64,000 nucleotides of DNA from Pycnococcus provasolii (taxonomy: Eukaryota > Chlorophyta > Pseudoscourfieldiophyceae > Pseudoscourfieldiales). The notes beneath the pieces were generated by a model. That model worked only from the letters and a program-made list of their open reading frames with translations. It had not been told where the DNA came from and made no database searches. Shown here one piece after another: positions 1-8,941 of the stretch (position 1 is its first letter; every line of letters begins with the position of its first letter). The stretch spans positions 372,001 to 436,000 of the forward strand of contig CP150573.1 in assembly GCA_049487715.1 (NCBI GenBank). The letters run 5' to 3'. Made by a program: the position numbers and the translations under genes.

Positions 1-126
1 GCTTGCCACCTTCACTCATCGCTCCCACTTTCTGAAACACGCTAGTCATCGCGTCGCACGGAACGATGGTATGGCGATGGATTCCATCAATATTCGTCAA
101 GGTTACATGTGTAATTTGTTCACTGC

Positions 127-983
127 TCAAGCGCCCACCTCCATCGCATCCGCGCCCTCCTCGACGACGACGTCCTTCAGCGTGAGCATGGTCGAGCGCA
201 AAACGGGCGTCGTTCCCTTGGCGAAGCTGAACGACTGGCTATCGCGTACGGGCGAGGGTTCGGACACTCGTAGTTGCGCAGGTACTCCTTGCCCTCCTTC
301 GTGATGATGCACAGGTCAACGTTGCTTCCCGACCCCAGGTCGTTGAACACGCCACTCTTGATGGCGTCCGCGACGAGCTTCATAGCCTCCTCCTTCGTCA
401 TGTTCTCCTTGTATCCCGCCTCGAAAATTGACATAGCTGCCAGACTTCCCGATCCCATGGTGGCGTATGGCAGGCTGTCCGAGCTTCCGTGCGGGTACAC
501 GGTGAACAGGTGCGGCCCGTTGATGTCGAACCCGCCGAGCACGAGCGCCGCGGAGACGTTACCTTGGTACTTGAAGAGGTGGCTCTTGAGCATGGTGAGC
601 GCGGTGATGACGCGGCTGGTTCGTCCGTTGGTGCCGTACCGGTGCATGTTGAGCGCGGAGGCGACCATGTTCGTGGTCGCCTCTGTGTCCGCGGCCGTTC
701 CCGCACCGCAGCAGTAGATGTTCGGTGCGATGTAGTGAATCTTCTCGCAGTTTTTGTCGGCGACGGTATCCCCGTTGGTGGATCGCGTGTCAGCGCCAAG
801 GACCACCCCGTTGGCGTATACGACACCGCAGATGGTGGTTCCCGTCTTCAGGTAGCGCGGCAGCTTCATCCCTTGGCGCTCTATCATGGAGTTGCGGCGT
901 GCGAGTTCGAGGTTGAAAGGAGCAGATTCGGAATCCAAACCAATACCACCACTGACATTGACGTCCCCATAGGACGACGACAT
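127..983 (-). CDS. PSMB7: 20S proteasome subunit beta type-7 (beta2, trypsin-like), with apparent frameshift
   Basis: Catalytic beta2 subunit of the 20S proteasome, which gives trypsin-like cleavage. The start chosen is the ATG at 983 ([10 protein letters not shown]); an in-frame ATG at 1079 would only add a poor leader. The propeptide ends at LKTG, and the mature chain starts TTICGVV, so the nucleophile is Thr49. [26 protein letters not shown] and MGSGSLAAM are hallmark beta2 segments. The main frame reads family-like sequence to about base 243 (NPRPYAIAS), then gives a non-homologous tail. The next frame carries the expected C-terminal arm ([13 protein letters not shown] to the stop at 127). 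One extra base near 238-243 would restore the frame, so this is a sequencing indel or a real mutation. The gene is divergent from UMPS across about 550 bp. Confidence 0.9.
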
Positions 984-1535
984 TGCCACTGTACTACGGT
1001 CTTCGAAGAGGAGTGTGAGAAATGATGAAATACGACGAGAAATGTCTGTCGCCAACCAAAGGGGAACAGGGAGGGGCAAAAACCTAAAAACCCTAAAAAC
1101 CGATGATGATTCGGGGTTAAGAGTAAACTAACCCCGAATAATTCGGGGATAGATGTTTTTCATCTGTCCAGATTCCTGATTCCATCTTCTTCGGGAAGTT
1201 TGAGTTATTTTCGCGCCGCCGCCGCTTTCTGCCGCCGCTCCCCTGGTTTTTTTTCAGTTTTTTTGTTCCCCCCCTCCCGGGAGCTCTTTGTCCGCCTTTT
1301 CTTTCAAAGGCGTCATTCTCCTCTCCGTCTTGACTGTGGCGCCAGTCTTTTTGAATTTTCCAAAATACCTTCTCTACCTTCTGGCGGCTCTGCTCTGCGT
1401 GTAGGACGTAGCAGCAGCTTGCTTCCCCTTCCCGTTCGCATTCGTCGTCTTAGACACTGTTCCGCTTCACCAACTCGCACTCATCATCACTTCCGGGTTT
1501 CCGGAGCACGCAAGCAAACGAACACCACCATCACC
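984..1535. promoter_or_regulatory. Divergent intergenic region between PSMB7 and UMPS
   Basis: This 552-bp gap separates two divergent start codons, so it presumably carries both promoters. I see no clear TATA box. At 1109-1149 it holds the short motif TCGGGGTTAAGAGTA followed by inverted CCCCGAAT and ATTCGGGG words. The same motif recurs near 32.78 kb and related words near 38.6 kb. The 200 bases before the UMPS start are pyrimidine-rich. Confidence 0.45.
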
Positions 1536-3014
1536 ATGGCAGCAGGAAGCGGAAGCAGCAACAACTTCGACGAACAGCTTGTTCTCGACCTCTTCGACGT
1601 GGAGGCTGTCAAATTTGGCACGTTCACGCTCAAGTCTGGTCTCACGTCGCCCATCTACCTCGACCTGCGTGTTATCGTGAGCTATCCCAAGCTGCTTGAC
1701 CGCGTCGCAAAAGCAATGTGGGACGCGTCCACAAAAGAAGACGCAGACGGTACGCCGCCCGCGACTGACTTTCAGCACATGTGCGGCGTGCCGTACACCG
1801 CCCTACCCATCGCAACCGTCATGAGCATGCACCACGAAACATCCATGGTGATGCGACGCAAGGAAGTCAAAGACTACGGGACCAAGAAGGCAATCGAGGG
1901 GGCGTACAAGCCTGACGACGTCGTTCTCGTCGTCGAAGACCTTGTCACATCCGGCATGTCCGTATGGGAAACCGTTGAGCCGCTGCAGCACCACAAACTT
2001 GCCGTCAAGGATGTCGTCGTGCTCATCGACAGGCAGCAGGGTGGACGCGCGTTCCTGAAAAGCCGAGGACTCGTGCTTCACGCCGCGCTCACCATCACGG
2101 GCATCCTCGACGTGCTCGTCGCGCACAAAAAGGTGACGCCTGAGGTGCAGCAGAGCGTGCTGGATTTCATCGCGGCCAATCAGAACACCACGGGCAATAA
2201 GGTTGCGGAGGCACCACCGAAGTGGCTCGCGCAGAGCTACGGGACGCGCGCCAAGTCTGCGAAGTGCCCCGCCGCTGCCAACCTGCTTGAGCTGATGGAG
2301 CGCAAGAAGACGAATCTGTGCGCAAGCTTGGACGTGACGACGTCCGCGGAGCTGCTCAAGCTTGCCGAGGAGGTGGGACCGCAGGTGTGCTGCGTGAAGA
2401 CACACTGCGACGTCGTCTCAGACTGGACCGAGGCGACTGGCGCGGAGCTGCAGCGTCTTGCCAAGGCGCACGACTTCGTCGTCTTCGAGGACCGCAAGTT
2501 TGCGGATATCGGAAACACCGCCGCATTGCAGTACGAGTGCGGCCTTCACAAAATCTCGAGCTGGAGTGACTTCGTGAATGCTCACATCACGCCTGGACCT
2601 TTCGTGATTGACGCGCTGAAGGGTGTGAAGGGTGCTGGCGCATGTCTCTTGCTTGCGGAGATGAGCTCCAAGGGAACGGTTGCGACAGGCGATGCGTACG
2701 TGAAGTCCGCTCTGGACATGGCGGACGCCCACCCTGATTTTGTCATGGGCTTCATCGACCAGACGCCCAAAAACTGGAAGTGCGCGAAGGACGTGGATCC
2801 TGGATACGTGCACATGACGCCTGGCATTAGCCTGGCGTCGAAGGGCGACAAGGTGGGTCAGCAGTACACGACACCGCACATGGCGATTGTGGACAATGGC
2901 GCGGACGTCGTGATTGTTGGTCGCGGTATCTACGGCGCGTCGGACGCCAAGTCTGCATCGGCGGAGTACCGCGAGGCTGGCTGGAAGGCGTACGAGGCTC
3001 GGCTGCAGATGTAA
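1536..3014 (+). CDS. UMPS: Bifunctional UMP synthase (orotate phosphoribosyltransferase + OMP decarboxylase)
   Basis: Catalyses the last two steps of de novo pyrimidine synthesis: orotate to OMP, then OMP to UMP. The start is the ATG at 1536 in the context CACCATGGC; the open frame extends upstream to 1200, but that part is not family-like. The 492-residue product compares with about 480 in animals. The N-terminal half is OPRTase, with the PRPP loop VVEDLVTSGMSVWETV. The C-terminal half is OMPDC, with catalytic FEDRKFADIGNT, then EMSSKG, TPGI and a phosphate-binding GRGIYGASD loop. The order OPRT-OMPDC is the animal and plant arrangement. TGTAA words lie at and just after the stop, a chlorophyte-style polyadenylation signal (inference). 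Confidence 0.97.
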   Translation: MAAGSGSSNNFDEQLVLDLFDVEAVKFGTFTLKSGLTSPIYLDLRVIVSYPKLLDRVAKAMWDASTKEDADGTPPATDFQHMCGVPYTALPIATVMSMHHETSMVMRRKEVKDYGTKKAIEGAYKPDDVVLVVEDLVTSGMSVWETVEPLQHHKLAVKDVVVLIDRQQGGRAFLKSRGLVLHAALTITGILDVLVAHKKVTPEVQQSVLDFIAANQNTTGNKVAEAPPKWLAQSYGTRAKSAKCPAAANLLELMERKKTNLCASLDVTTSAELLKLAEEVGPQVCCVKTHCDVVSDWTEATGAELQRLAKAHDFVVFEDRKFADIGNTAALQYECGLHKISSWSDFVNAHITPGPFVIDALKGVKGAGACLLLAEMSSKGTVATGDAYVKSALDMADAHPDFVMGFIDQTPKNWKCAKDVDPGYVHMTPGISLASKGDKVGQQYTTPHMAIVDNGADVVIVGRGIYGASDAKSASAEYREAGWKAYEARLQM

Positions 3015-4405
3015 TTAAGTTCCGTGTAAGCTGTGGTTATGGATGTTGTGGTATGTATCGTACTGTAGCTCCCGATGTTGACATCACATCCCGCCGTTGT
3101 TACTTACGCCCTGCTGTTCTACCTATAGGATATAGATCCATACTTTCTAATATATATCACGACGTATATTTCTTTACAAACGGATAGGACCGCGTCCTGC
3201 TAAGACGTCGTCGCACTGAAGTTTGGCGCGGCGCGGCGCGGTGTGACTGTTGACGTCGCTGCGTCCTCATATGCGCCATACTCGAAGGTTCCCGTCCCAG
3301 ACGTTCGTTTTGTCCGCGTGATTTATGGAGATTGCGGGTTGCATGGCCCGGGTAAAACCCGAGGGTTTTGAGTCTTTCTGGTCGTAATCTGTGGTTGGGA
3401 ACTTGCAAAAGCCTCCCCTCATCCCGAGGGTTCGCTTCGCTTCGCTCAGGCTGTCAGGCAGTCAGGGGAGGGGGGCCCTGCCTGCGTGGTGGAGGTCGAA
3501 CACGGTCTACGCACGCTATTGTAAGAATACTCGGCTCTTGCGGTGACTGCCGTGTGCACTTTTAGGCAAAAAAGAGCCGTTTGACCGTGGCAAGTCCGCT
3601 CCCTCCAACGCATGCCTGTCCAGACGTTTAGGCGGTGCGTTGAGCCATTCTTGATTCTTCCTTCCTTCCCGTGTTGGCCCAAGTCCCAAGAGTCAGAAAT
3701 AAATCAAAAAGCCCTTCCCTTCGGCCCTTCCCTCCTAAATTCAAACGCCTGGTGGCGTGATTGGACTTCCCCGAAACTTGCGAAAATTCAAGAAAACTAG
3801 GGTACAGTACCCTCACACACATGTCAAAGGAGCACACGGCACGGCAAGGAGCACGATACTTAACCACGATTTCCTGGTTTCCGAATTCGAATTTCAAGCC
3901 TCCACACAACAAGAAACGCTGAAAACTGAAAAGGGTTGCGAAGAAGAGCACGCTGATCATCATCATGAAGCATGAGCACGAACCAAGAAACAGCGACAAG
4001 GAAGGCCATCATGAGCAACGCATACGGCATACCTTGTTCTTTTTGTAGGCTTGCAAGGGAAAGGGGGCCCCTCCAGATCCCTCCCCCCGCCGCGGGATCC
4101 CGGGGAGATATTCCGAGCAACTACGAGTTAGGTTTTTGACACGAGCGAGGGGACCCGGTGGAGCCGTGGAGGGGACCCGGGGGCGGGGGGGCAACAAACC
4201 AAACCAGCACTTCTGCCGCGGGACGGCTCCTTCCCAATTAGCCATTCCGTATTCCCGGAGGTTCAAGCAAGACTCTGACTCGGTTTTAGTTCAAGGGCTG
4301 GCAGGGAATCCGCGCCTCCTCCCCGGTCCGGTTCTCCCTCCCTCCCTCCCTCCCTCCTTCTCCCCTTCCCCTGTTCCCAGTCGTCCTTGTGCTTGATTTT
4401 TAGCC
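3015..4405. other. Intergenic region, no gene recognised
   Basis: About 1.4 kb between UMPS and the 14-3-3 gene. I see only short unconserved open frames on both strands, a GC-rich word cluster near 3225-3240, and pyrimidine-rich tracts (TCCC repeats at 4335-4365) just before the 14-3-3 start. No RNA gene or mobile element is evident. Confidence 0.4.
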
Positions 4406-5750
4406 ATGGCGAACCCTCGCGAGGAGCAAACCTACATAGCCAAGCTCGCAGAGCAGGCGGAGCGCTACGACGAAATGGTGGAGGCGATGGACAAGGTGGT
4501 CGAGCAAAACTACACCACGGAGCTCTCCGTCGAGGAACGCAACCTGCTGTCCGTGGCATACAAAAACGTCATCGGAGCGCGCCGCGCCTCGTGGCGTATT
4601 GTCTCGTCCATAGAACAAAAGGAAGAGTCCAAGGGAAACTCCGAAAACAAGGAACGGATCGAGGCGTACCGCCGGAAGGTACGTACACGTAGACTGCTTG
4701 GATGAAGTGGGAGCTTTCGGGGCGAGGTTGTGCACGTGATTGCTGACTGTCTTTGCATGGGAGGAGAGGAGGGAGCGGGACACTTTTTTTTATGTTTTTT
4801 GCGCATGTGCAGGAAAAAAAAATAAAACATGGCCGTGAAAGACTGCTGGCTGTGCGATCGCCTCTCTGAGCTGCTCGGAGAAGTCGCACGTGCAGCACGA
4901 CGCATCCAACGGCCTAAAAGAGCTTGCGGAGCCAGCGTCACAAGCCAAGCCTCGGGGCGGCGGAGATGTTTTCCTCCCCCAAACTTTTGGTTGGTGGTCA
5001 TGGCAGCGCGCGGGGGAGACCGGGGGGAGCTTTGGGAAAAGACTCGAGTGCATGTTGCGGGCACGCGGCTTGAGTACGCAACGTGCTCTCAGCCTTGGTG
5101 GTGTGCACACGCGCGCGCGCACACACAGCGGCATGCTGCACCACTCCAAACGGCGCGATCACGGTCAAAACCCTTCTCTGCCATGGATCGTTCAAACTGT
5201 CCCCACTCACAAACCTCTCCATACAACTTGATAACCAACACAGATCGAGCAAGAGCTCGAGGATATATGCAGCCGCATCCTCAAGCTGCTGGACAACAAC
5301 CTCATCGGCGGCGCGCGCAGCGGCGAGAGCAAGGTGTTCTACCTGAAGATGAAGGGTGATTACCACCGCTACTTGGCGGAGTTCAAGACAGGCCCGGATC
5401 GCAAGGAAGCTGCCGAGGCAACGCTGCTCGCGTACAAGGCTGCGCAGGACATTGCGCTCGTGGACCTCGCGCCCACGCACCCGATTCGCCTCGGCCTTGC
5501 GCTCAACTTCAGCGTCTTCTACTACGAGATTTTGAACAGTCCCGAGCGCGCGTGCCACCTGGCGAAGCAGGCGTTCGACGAGGCGATTGCGGAGCTGGAC
5601 ACGCTGGGCGAGGAGTCGTACAAAGACTCGACGCTCATCATGCAGCTGCTCCGGGACAACCTCACCCTCTGGACGAGCGACATGCAGGACACGGAGGATG
5701 CGAAGGGTGGAGCCGATGGAGAAATGAAGGTGGAGGAGGCGGACGATTGA
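4406..5750 (+). CDS. 14-3-3 protein (two exons)
   Basis: Phosphoserine/phosphothreonine-binding adaptor of the 14-3-3 family, acting as a cytosolic dimer. Exon 1 is 4406-4678 (91 residues) and exon 2 is 5244-5750. The intron, 4679-5243, begins GTACGT, ends ACAG and falls between codons. Spliced length is 259 residues, normal for the family. Exon 1 has [14 protein letters not shown], the dimer interface, and the signature [16 protein letters not shown] with the phosphate-binding Lys and Arg. Exon 2 has [19 protein letters not shown] with the second Arg-Tyr pair, then [14 protein letters not shown] and DNLTLWTSD. The acidic tail ends EEADD. The start context is GCCATGG. It converges on the aldo/keto reductase gene. 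Confidence 0.97.
4679..5243 (+). other. Intron of the 14-3-3 gene
   Basis: A 565-bp intron with GTACGT at its 5' end and CACAG at its 3' end. It contains an alternating CA/CG simple tract at about 5102-5128. Removing it joins AYRRK to [12 protein letters not shown] in frame and recreates the continuous 14-3-3 fold. Confidence 0.93.
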
Positions 5751-5953
5751 GTTGGCGTGACGCATTAACCGGTGGGGTGGACGTGGCGTCGCGCGAGCGT
5801 CAGTCAGCATGGCGTGGAGCACCGTTGTCACGTTGGGTTTGTGAATACGGGTACGTCCGGGGACGGTGATGCGTTGGGCACGTGCGAGTAGACGACACGC
5901 CGGTTGCTTTCATGAAAAAATATCGTTTCTTTTCACTTTTTATGTTGTTCTTC

Positions 5954-6946
5954 TTAGTTCCAGGAGAGCTGAGACCGCTCGTCCCAGTAGGACTTTGGGT
6001 CCATGCGGCACTGCTCGAGTAGCTTTTCGCGCGCTCCAGGATGAGACATCAGCACATCCAAAGCACTCACGGCATCCACGTTCGAGGAGACGTGCTCGCC
6101 CGTCGCGGCGCCACTGAGAACGACGGGATTGCACGGCAGAGCGAGTGCACAGGCTAGGGCAAGCGCATCTGGCGTCACACCTAGCTCGTCAGCCATTTGC
6201 GTGACCGCCGGAGAACGCAGCACGCGTCCGTTTGCCATCGCTTCCTTGATGATTACGTCCAGCCCCTTCTGCGAAGCTTCTAGCAGCGCGTCGCCCACCG
6301 ACTGCTCGTATACATTCCAGGTGGCCTGTACGCATGAAAAGAGATCACTTGGAGCTCTTTCGAGCGCAGTGCGCAGCGTGTCAGCCTGTCCAGTTCCTGA
6401 GAGTGTCAGGCCCAGTCTCCAACCTCGCTCTTCCTTGACCTTTGCTAAAGCCTCGAGAACGTCGTCGTTTAGAAATCCCGAGTCAATCGTCGCACTGTGA
6501 ATCTGGTAGACATCAACGTACTCGCCGAGAAGCTCTGCCGTCTCAAGCACCTGTTTCGCGAGATTAGCTGCGGAGTGCTCCTTCACCTCGTGTGGCTCAC
6601 CGCCTGTGTCAACCCGAAAGCCCGCCGTGTAGCTATACCCCCACTTTGACGTCACCAACACATCCTCTTTCGGCTTGATATTTCTCTTAGAAAGCCACGA
6701 GGACAGGAACGCCTCTGACGACCCGTAGGATCGCGCGGCATCGAAATGGCGGATGCCACGTGCGTACGCAGCATCAAGCACCGAGTGACAGTGCGCTTCC
6801 AGTGCGTCGACCGACTTGTCCGCACCCAGGTGTGCGTCGTGGTTCAGGTTGATGTACCCCGGCCTGCCCAGCGCCGCCAGCCCTAGGCCGACGCGCACGT
6901 GCAGCGGCCGACCCGCGAACGACGACATTGACGCGCTCGGCGCCAT
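5954..6946 (-). CDS. Aldo/keto reductase family oxidoreductase
   Basis: NAD(P)H-dependent oxidoreductase with the aldo/keto reductase TIM-barrel fold; the substrate cannot be told from sequence. The tetrad is visible: Asp and Tyr in FDAARSYGSSE, Lys in VTSKWGY, and His in YQIHSAT. The start chosen is the ATG at 6946 (MAPSASM). An upstream ATG at 6982 adds twelve hydrophobic residues, and another lies at 6928. The opening VGLGLAALGRPGYINL and HFDAARSYG resemble the bacterial and plant group of AKRs of about 300-330 residues. There is no convincing targeting signal. It converges with the 14-3-3 gene about 200 bp away. Confidence 0.88.
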   Translation of the reverse strand: MAPSASMSSFAGRPLHVRVGLGLAALGRPGYINLNHDAHLGADKSVDALEAHCHSVLDAAYARGIRHFDAARSYGSSEAFLSSWLSKRNIKPKEDVLVTSKWGYSYTAGFRVDTGGEPHEVKEHSAANLAKQVLETAELLGEYVDVYQIHSATIDSGFLNDDVLEALAKVKEERGWRLGLTLSGTGQADTLRTALERAPSDLFSCVQATWNVYEQSVGDALLEASQKGLDVIIKEAMANGRVLRSPAVTQMADELGVTPDALALACALALPCNPVVLSGAATGEHVSSNVDAVSALDVLMSHPGAREKLLEQCRMDPKSYWDERSQLSWN

Positions 6947-7319
6947 CACATGCGAAAGGGGAAAGAAAAAAGTGGGAAACAAGCGAACCCCGAACTCATT
7001 CCAAGACTAGACAAAACCCGAATTAATCAGTGCTCCGTGACACGACAAGTACACAAGTGTAAGTCCACATGTCAAATGTGTGAAATGTTGAAAATGTAAA
7101 ACAAGGCAAGCAACAGTTACACACAGCAGGCAGAAACTTTACTTTGTATGTACACAGCAACTAGTACTTGGGATGGTGAGTTTTGGGTTCTTGTCAAAAG
7201 ATCTGCTGTCATCATCATCACCATCATCATCGGCCAAACCAAAAACACGCACAAAAAAGAAAAAAACGAGGCTTCTATTGAAGAAAATTTTGAGTATGAA
7301 GCGCAGTCATCACATCGCA

Positions 7320-8651
7320 TCAGATAGCGCCTGAGCCCATCTTCGCCATCAGAGTCTCCAATTTGTGAGTGTGAAGCTGGAATTGTGAGATGCCAGCAGT
7401 GAGCATCTCCGACGCCATCTCATCCGCATGGTGCGCCATCCAGAACTGCTTCTCGTCCAAGAAACGAAGACGGCTCACCGGGATATGCGTGTCATCCAAG
7501 CACTTGCTGAGAATAAACTCTTCGTCATAGGAGTCTATGGGAACGTTGTCGTCCAAATCCACATCAGCCGGAAGTTCGATGGATGCAGGACTGAGATGAC
7601 GAACCACTGTCTGCGATGCCGCCTTGTCGGTAGTCGTCGCAGCTAGCTCCTCGAGAACAGACGGTGGGCAAGAAATTATGTCCACTCCAGCGAGCTGAAG
7701 AGCCTGAGCCGGTGTTCGGATGCTCGCCGCAAGCACGCGCGTGGGGATGTTCGCCGACTTGTAGTACGCGTACACGCGTTTCACAAAGCGTACGCCCGCG
7801 TCCCCTCCCGCTCCACTTAAAACGGGGGCGTCGCCGTTGTGCGCGGCATGCCAGTCGCAGATTCGTCCCACATAGGGACTGATGACGGAGGCGCCCGCGT
7901 CCGCGCAGGCGATTGCCTGCGCCATCGAGAATGCCAGAGTCATGTTGCAGGCGATGCCATCGCGCTCCAGCTTTTGGCACGCCTCTATTCCCGTGTACGT
8001 TGCGGGCAGCATGATCATAACACGCTGCGGTGAGACGCGTCGCTGCACGTACAGATCCATCAGTCGCTTCGCGCGATCGATAATCACGCGAGGGGGTGCA
8101 TATGCCAAGCCCGTGTCGAGCTCTGTGCTCACTACTCCAGCATTCTTTGCGAGCAATTTGGTAATCTCACACCCCACGTCTACCGTTAGCCCCTCGGCGG
8201 ATTCGCTCATGCCCGACAGCTCGACATCAGCGCCTTCGGCGTCAATGCGATTATCGAACGTGGCAGATCCGCCCACGCGTCCGGACGATGCATGCCTAAC
8301 GATATGTTCCATCAGGTTGGATCCATCCGTCTTTGTCGTTGCCGCCATGAGAATCAAGCTAGGATTGGTTATTGCACCCGTGAGATCATTTGCATGGCGC
8401 TCGATCATCTCCAGATGCGCCGTGTCCGCCTGTACGGAGCTGACCATTGCGAGCGCCGAGAGAGTTGTCGGTGCAGTCACGGAACACGGTGCATGCGGCG
8501 ATTTCGGGTCGCACACCTCCGTTCCAGCTGCGAGCACCACCGACGCACCGCGATGAGAACGGCGACTCGTGAACGAACCAAGAGAAGAACGATGAGGAGA
8601 ACGAGGAAGAGCAGACGTAGTGGATGCACGGGTCGCCATCATCGACGCCAT
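7320..8651 (-). CDS. Transaldolase homologue, putatively plastid-targeted, lacking the Schiff-base lysine
   Basis: Homologue of transaldolase (sedoheptulose 7-phosphate + glyceraldehyde 3-phosphate exchange, pentose phosphate pathway). The start is the ATG at 8651; residues 1 to about 45 are rich in Ser, Thr and Arg, like a plastid transit peptide. Conserved: QADT with the catalytic Asp, AITNPSLIL, STELDTGLAY with the catalytic Glu, CNMTLAFSMAQA with Asn and Thr, and ISPYVGRICDWH with the phosphate-binding Ser and Arg. The lysine that forms the covalent intermediate, in the family motif I-K-L-x-x-T, is Met here (VMIMLPATYTG). Reading the bases at 8005-8030 confirms ATG where AAG is expected. 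The C-terminus is about 60 residues longer than usual. It may be inactive, regulatory or a sequence error. Confidence 0.85.
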   Translation of the reverse strand: MASMMATRASTTSALPRSPHRSSLGSFTSRRSHRGASVVLAAGTEVCDPKSPHAPCSVTAPTTLSALAMVSSVQADTAHLEMIERHANDLTGAITNPSLILMAATTKTDGSNLMEHIVRHASSGRVGGSATFDNRIDAEGADVELSGMSESAEGLTVDVGCEITKLLAKNAGVVSTELDTGLAYAPPRVIIDRAKRLMDLYVQRRVSPQRVMIMLPATYTGIEACQKLERDGIACNMTLAFSMAQAIACADAGASVISPYVGRICDWHAAHNGDAPVLSGAGGDAGVRFVKRVYAYYKSANIPTRVLAASIRTPAQALQLAGVDIISCPPSVLEELAATTTDKAASQTVVRHLSPASIELPADVDLDDNVPIDSYDEEFILSKCLDDTHIPVSRLRFLDEKQFWMAHHADEMASEMLTAGISQFQLHTHKLETLMAKMGSGAI

Positions 8652-8941
8652 ATTCACGGGAGTATGGCGAGTGAGTTGGCAGGTGAGTGATAGAATCCAA
8701 GTCGGGCCATAACCGATCGGTTCGACCGAATTGGATGGATATTTTGCGGGGCCGGGGCCGTTCCCTTCAATTTTTTCGGGGTTCGTCCACATCAGTGTCT
8801 CGCGTGTCGGTATATGTGAAGCACACGCGGAATTCCATCGCGGATGTGCTGAACCATCCTATGAAGAACGCCGGAAGAACGCACGGCACGGCACTCCTTG
8901 CAGTCCATCTCCATGGAGTCTGTCAGACATCAGAACTGACC

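Noticed and set aside
238-252. An 11-base mini-intron in PSMB7 (GTACGCGATAG)
   Set aside because: Its removal would restore the frame, but no spliceosome handles an 11-base intron; a one-base indel is more likely.
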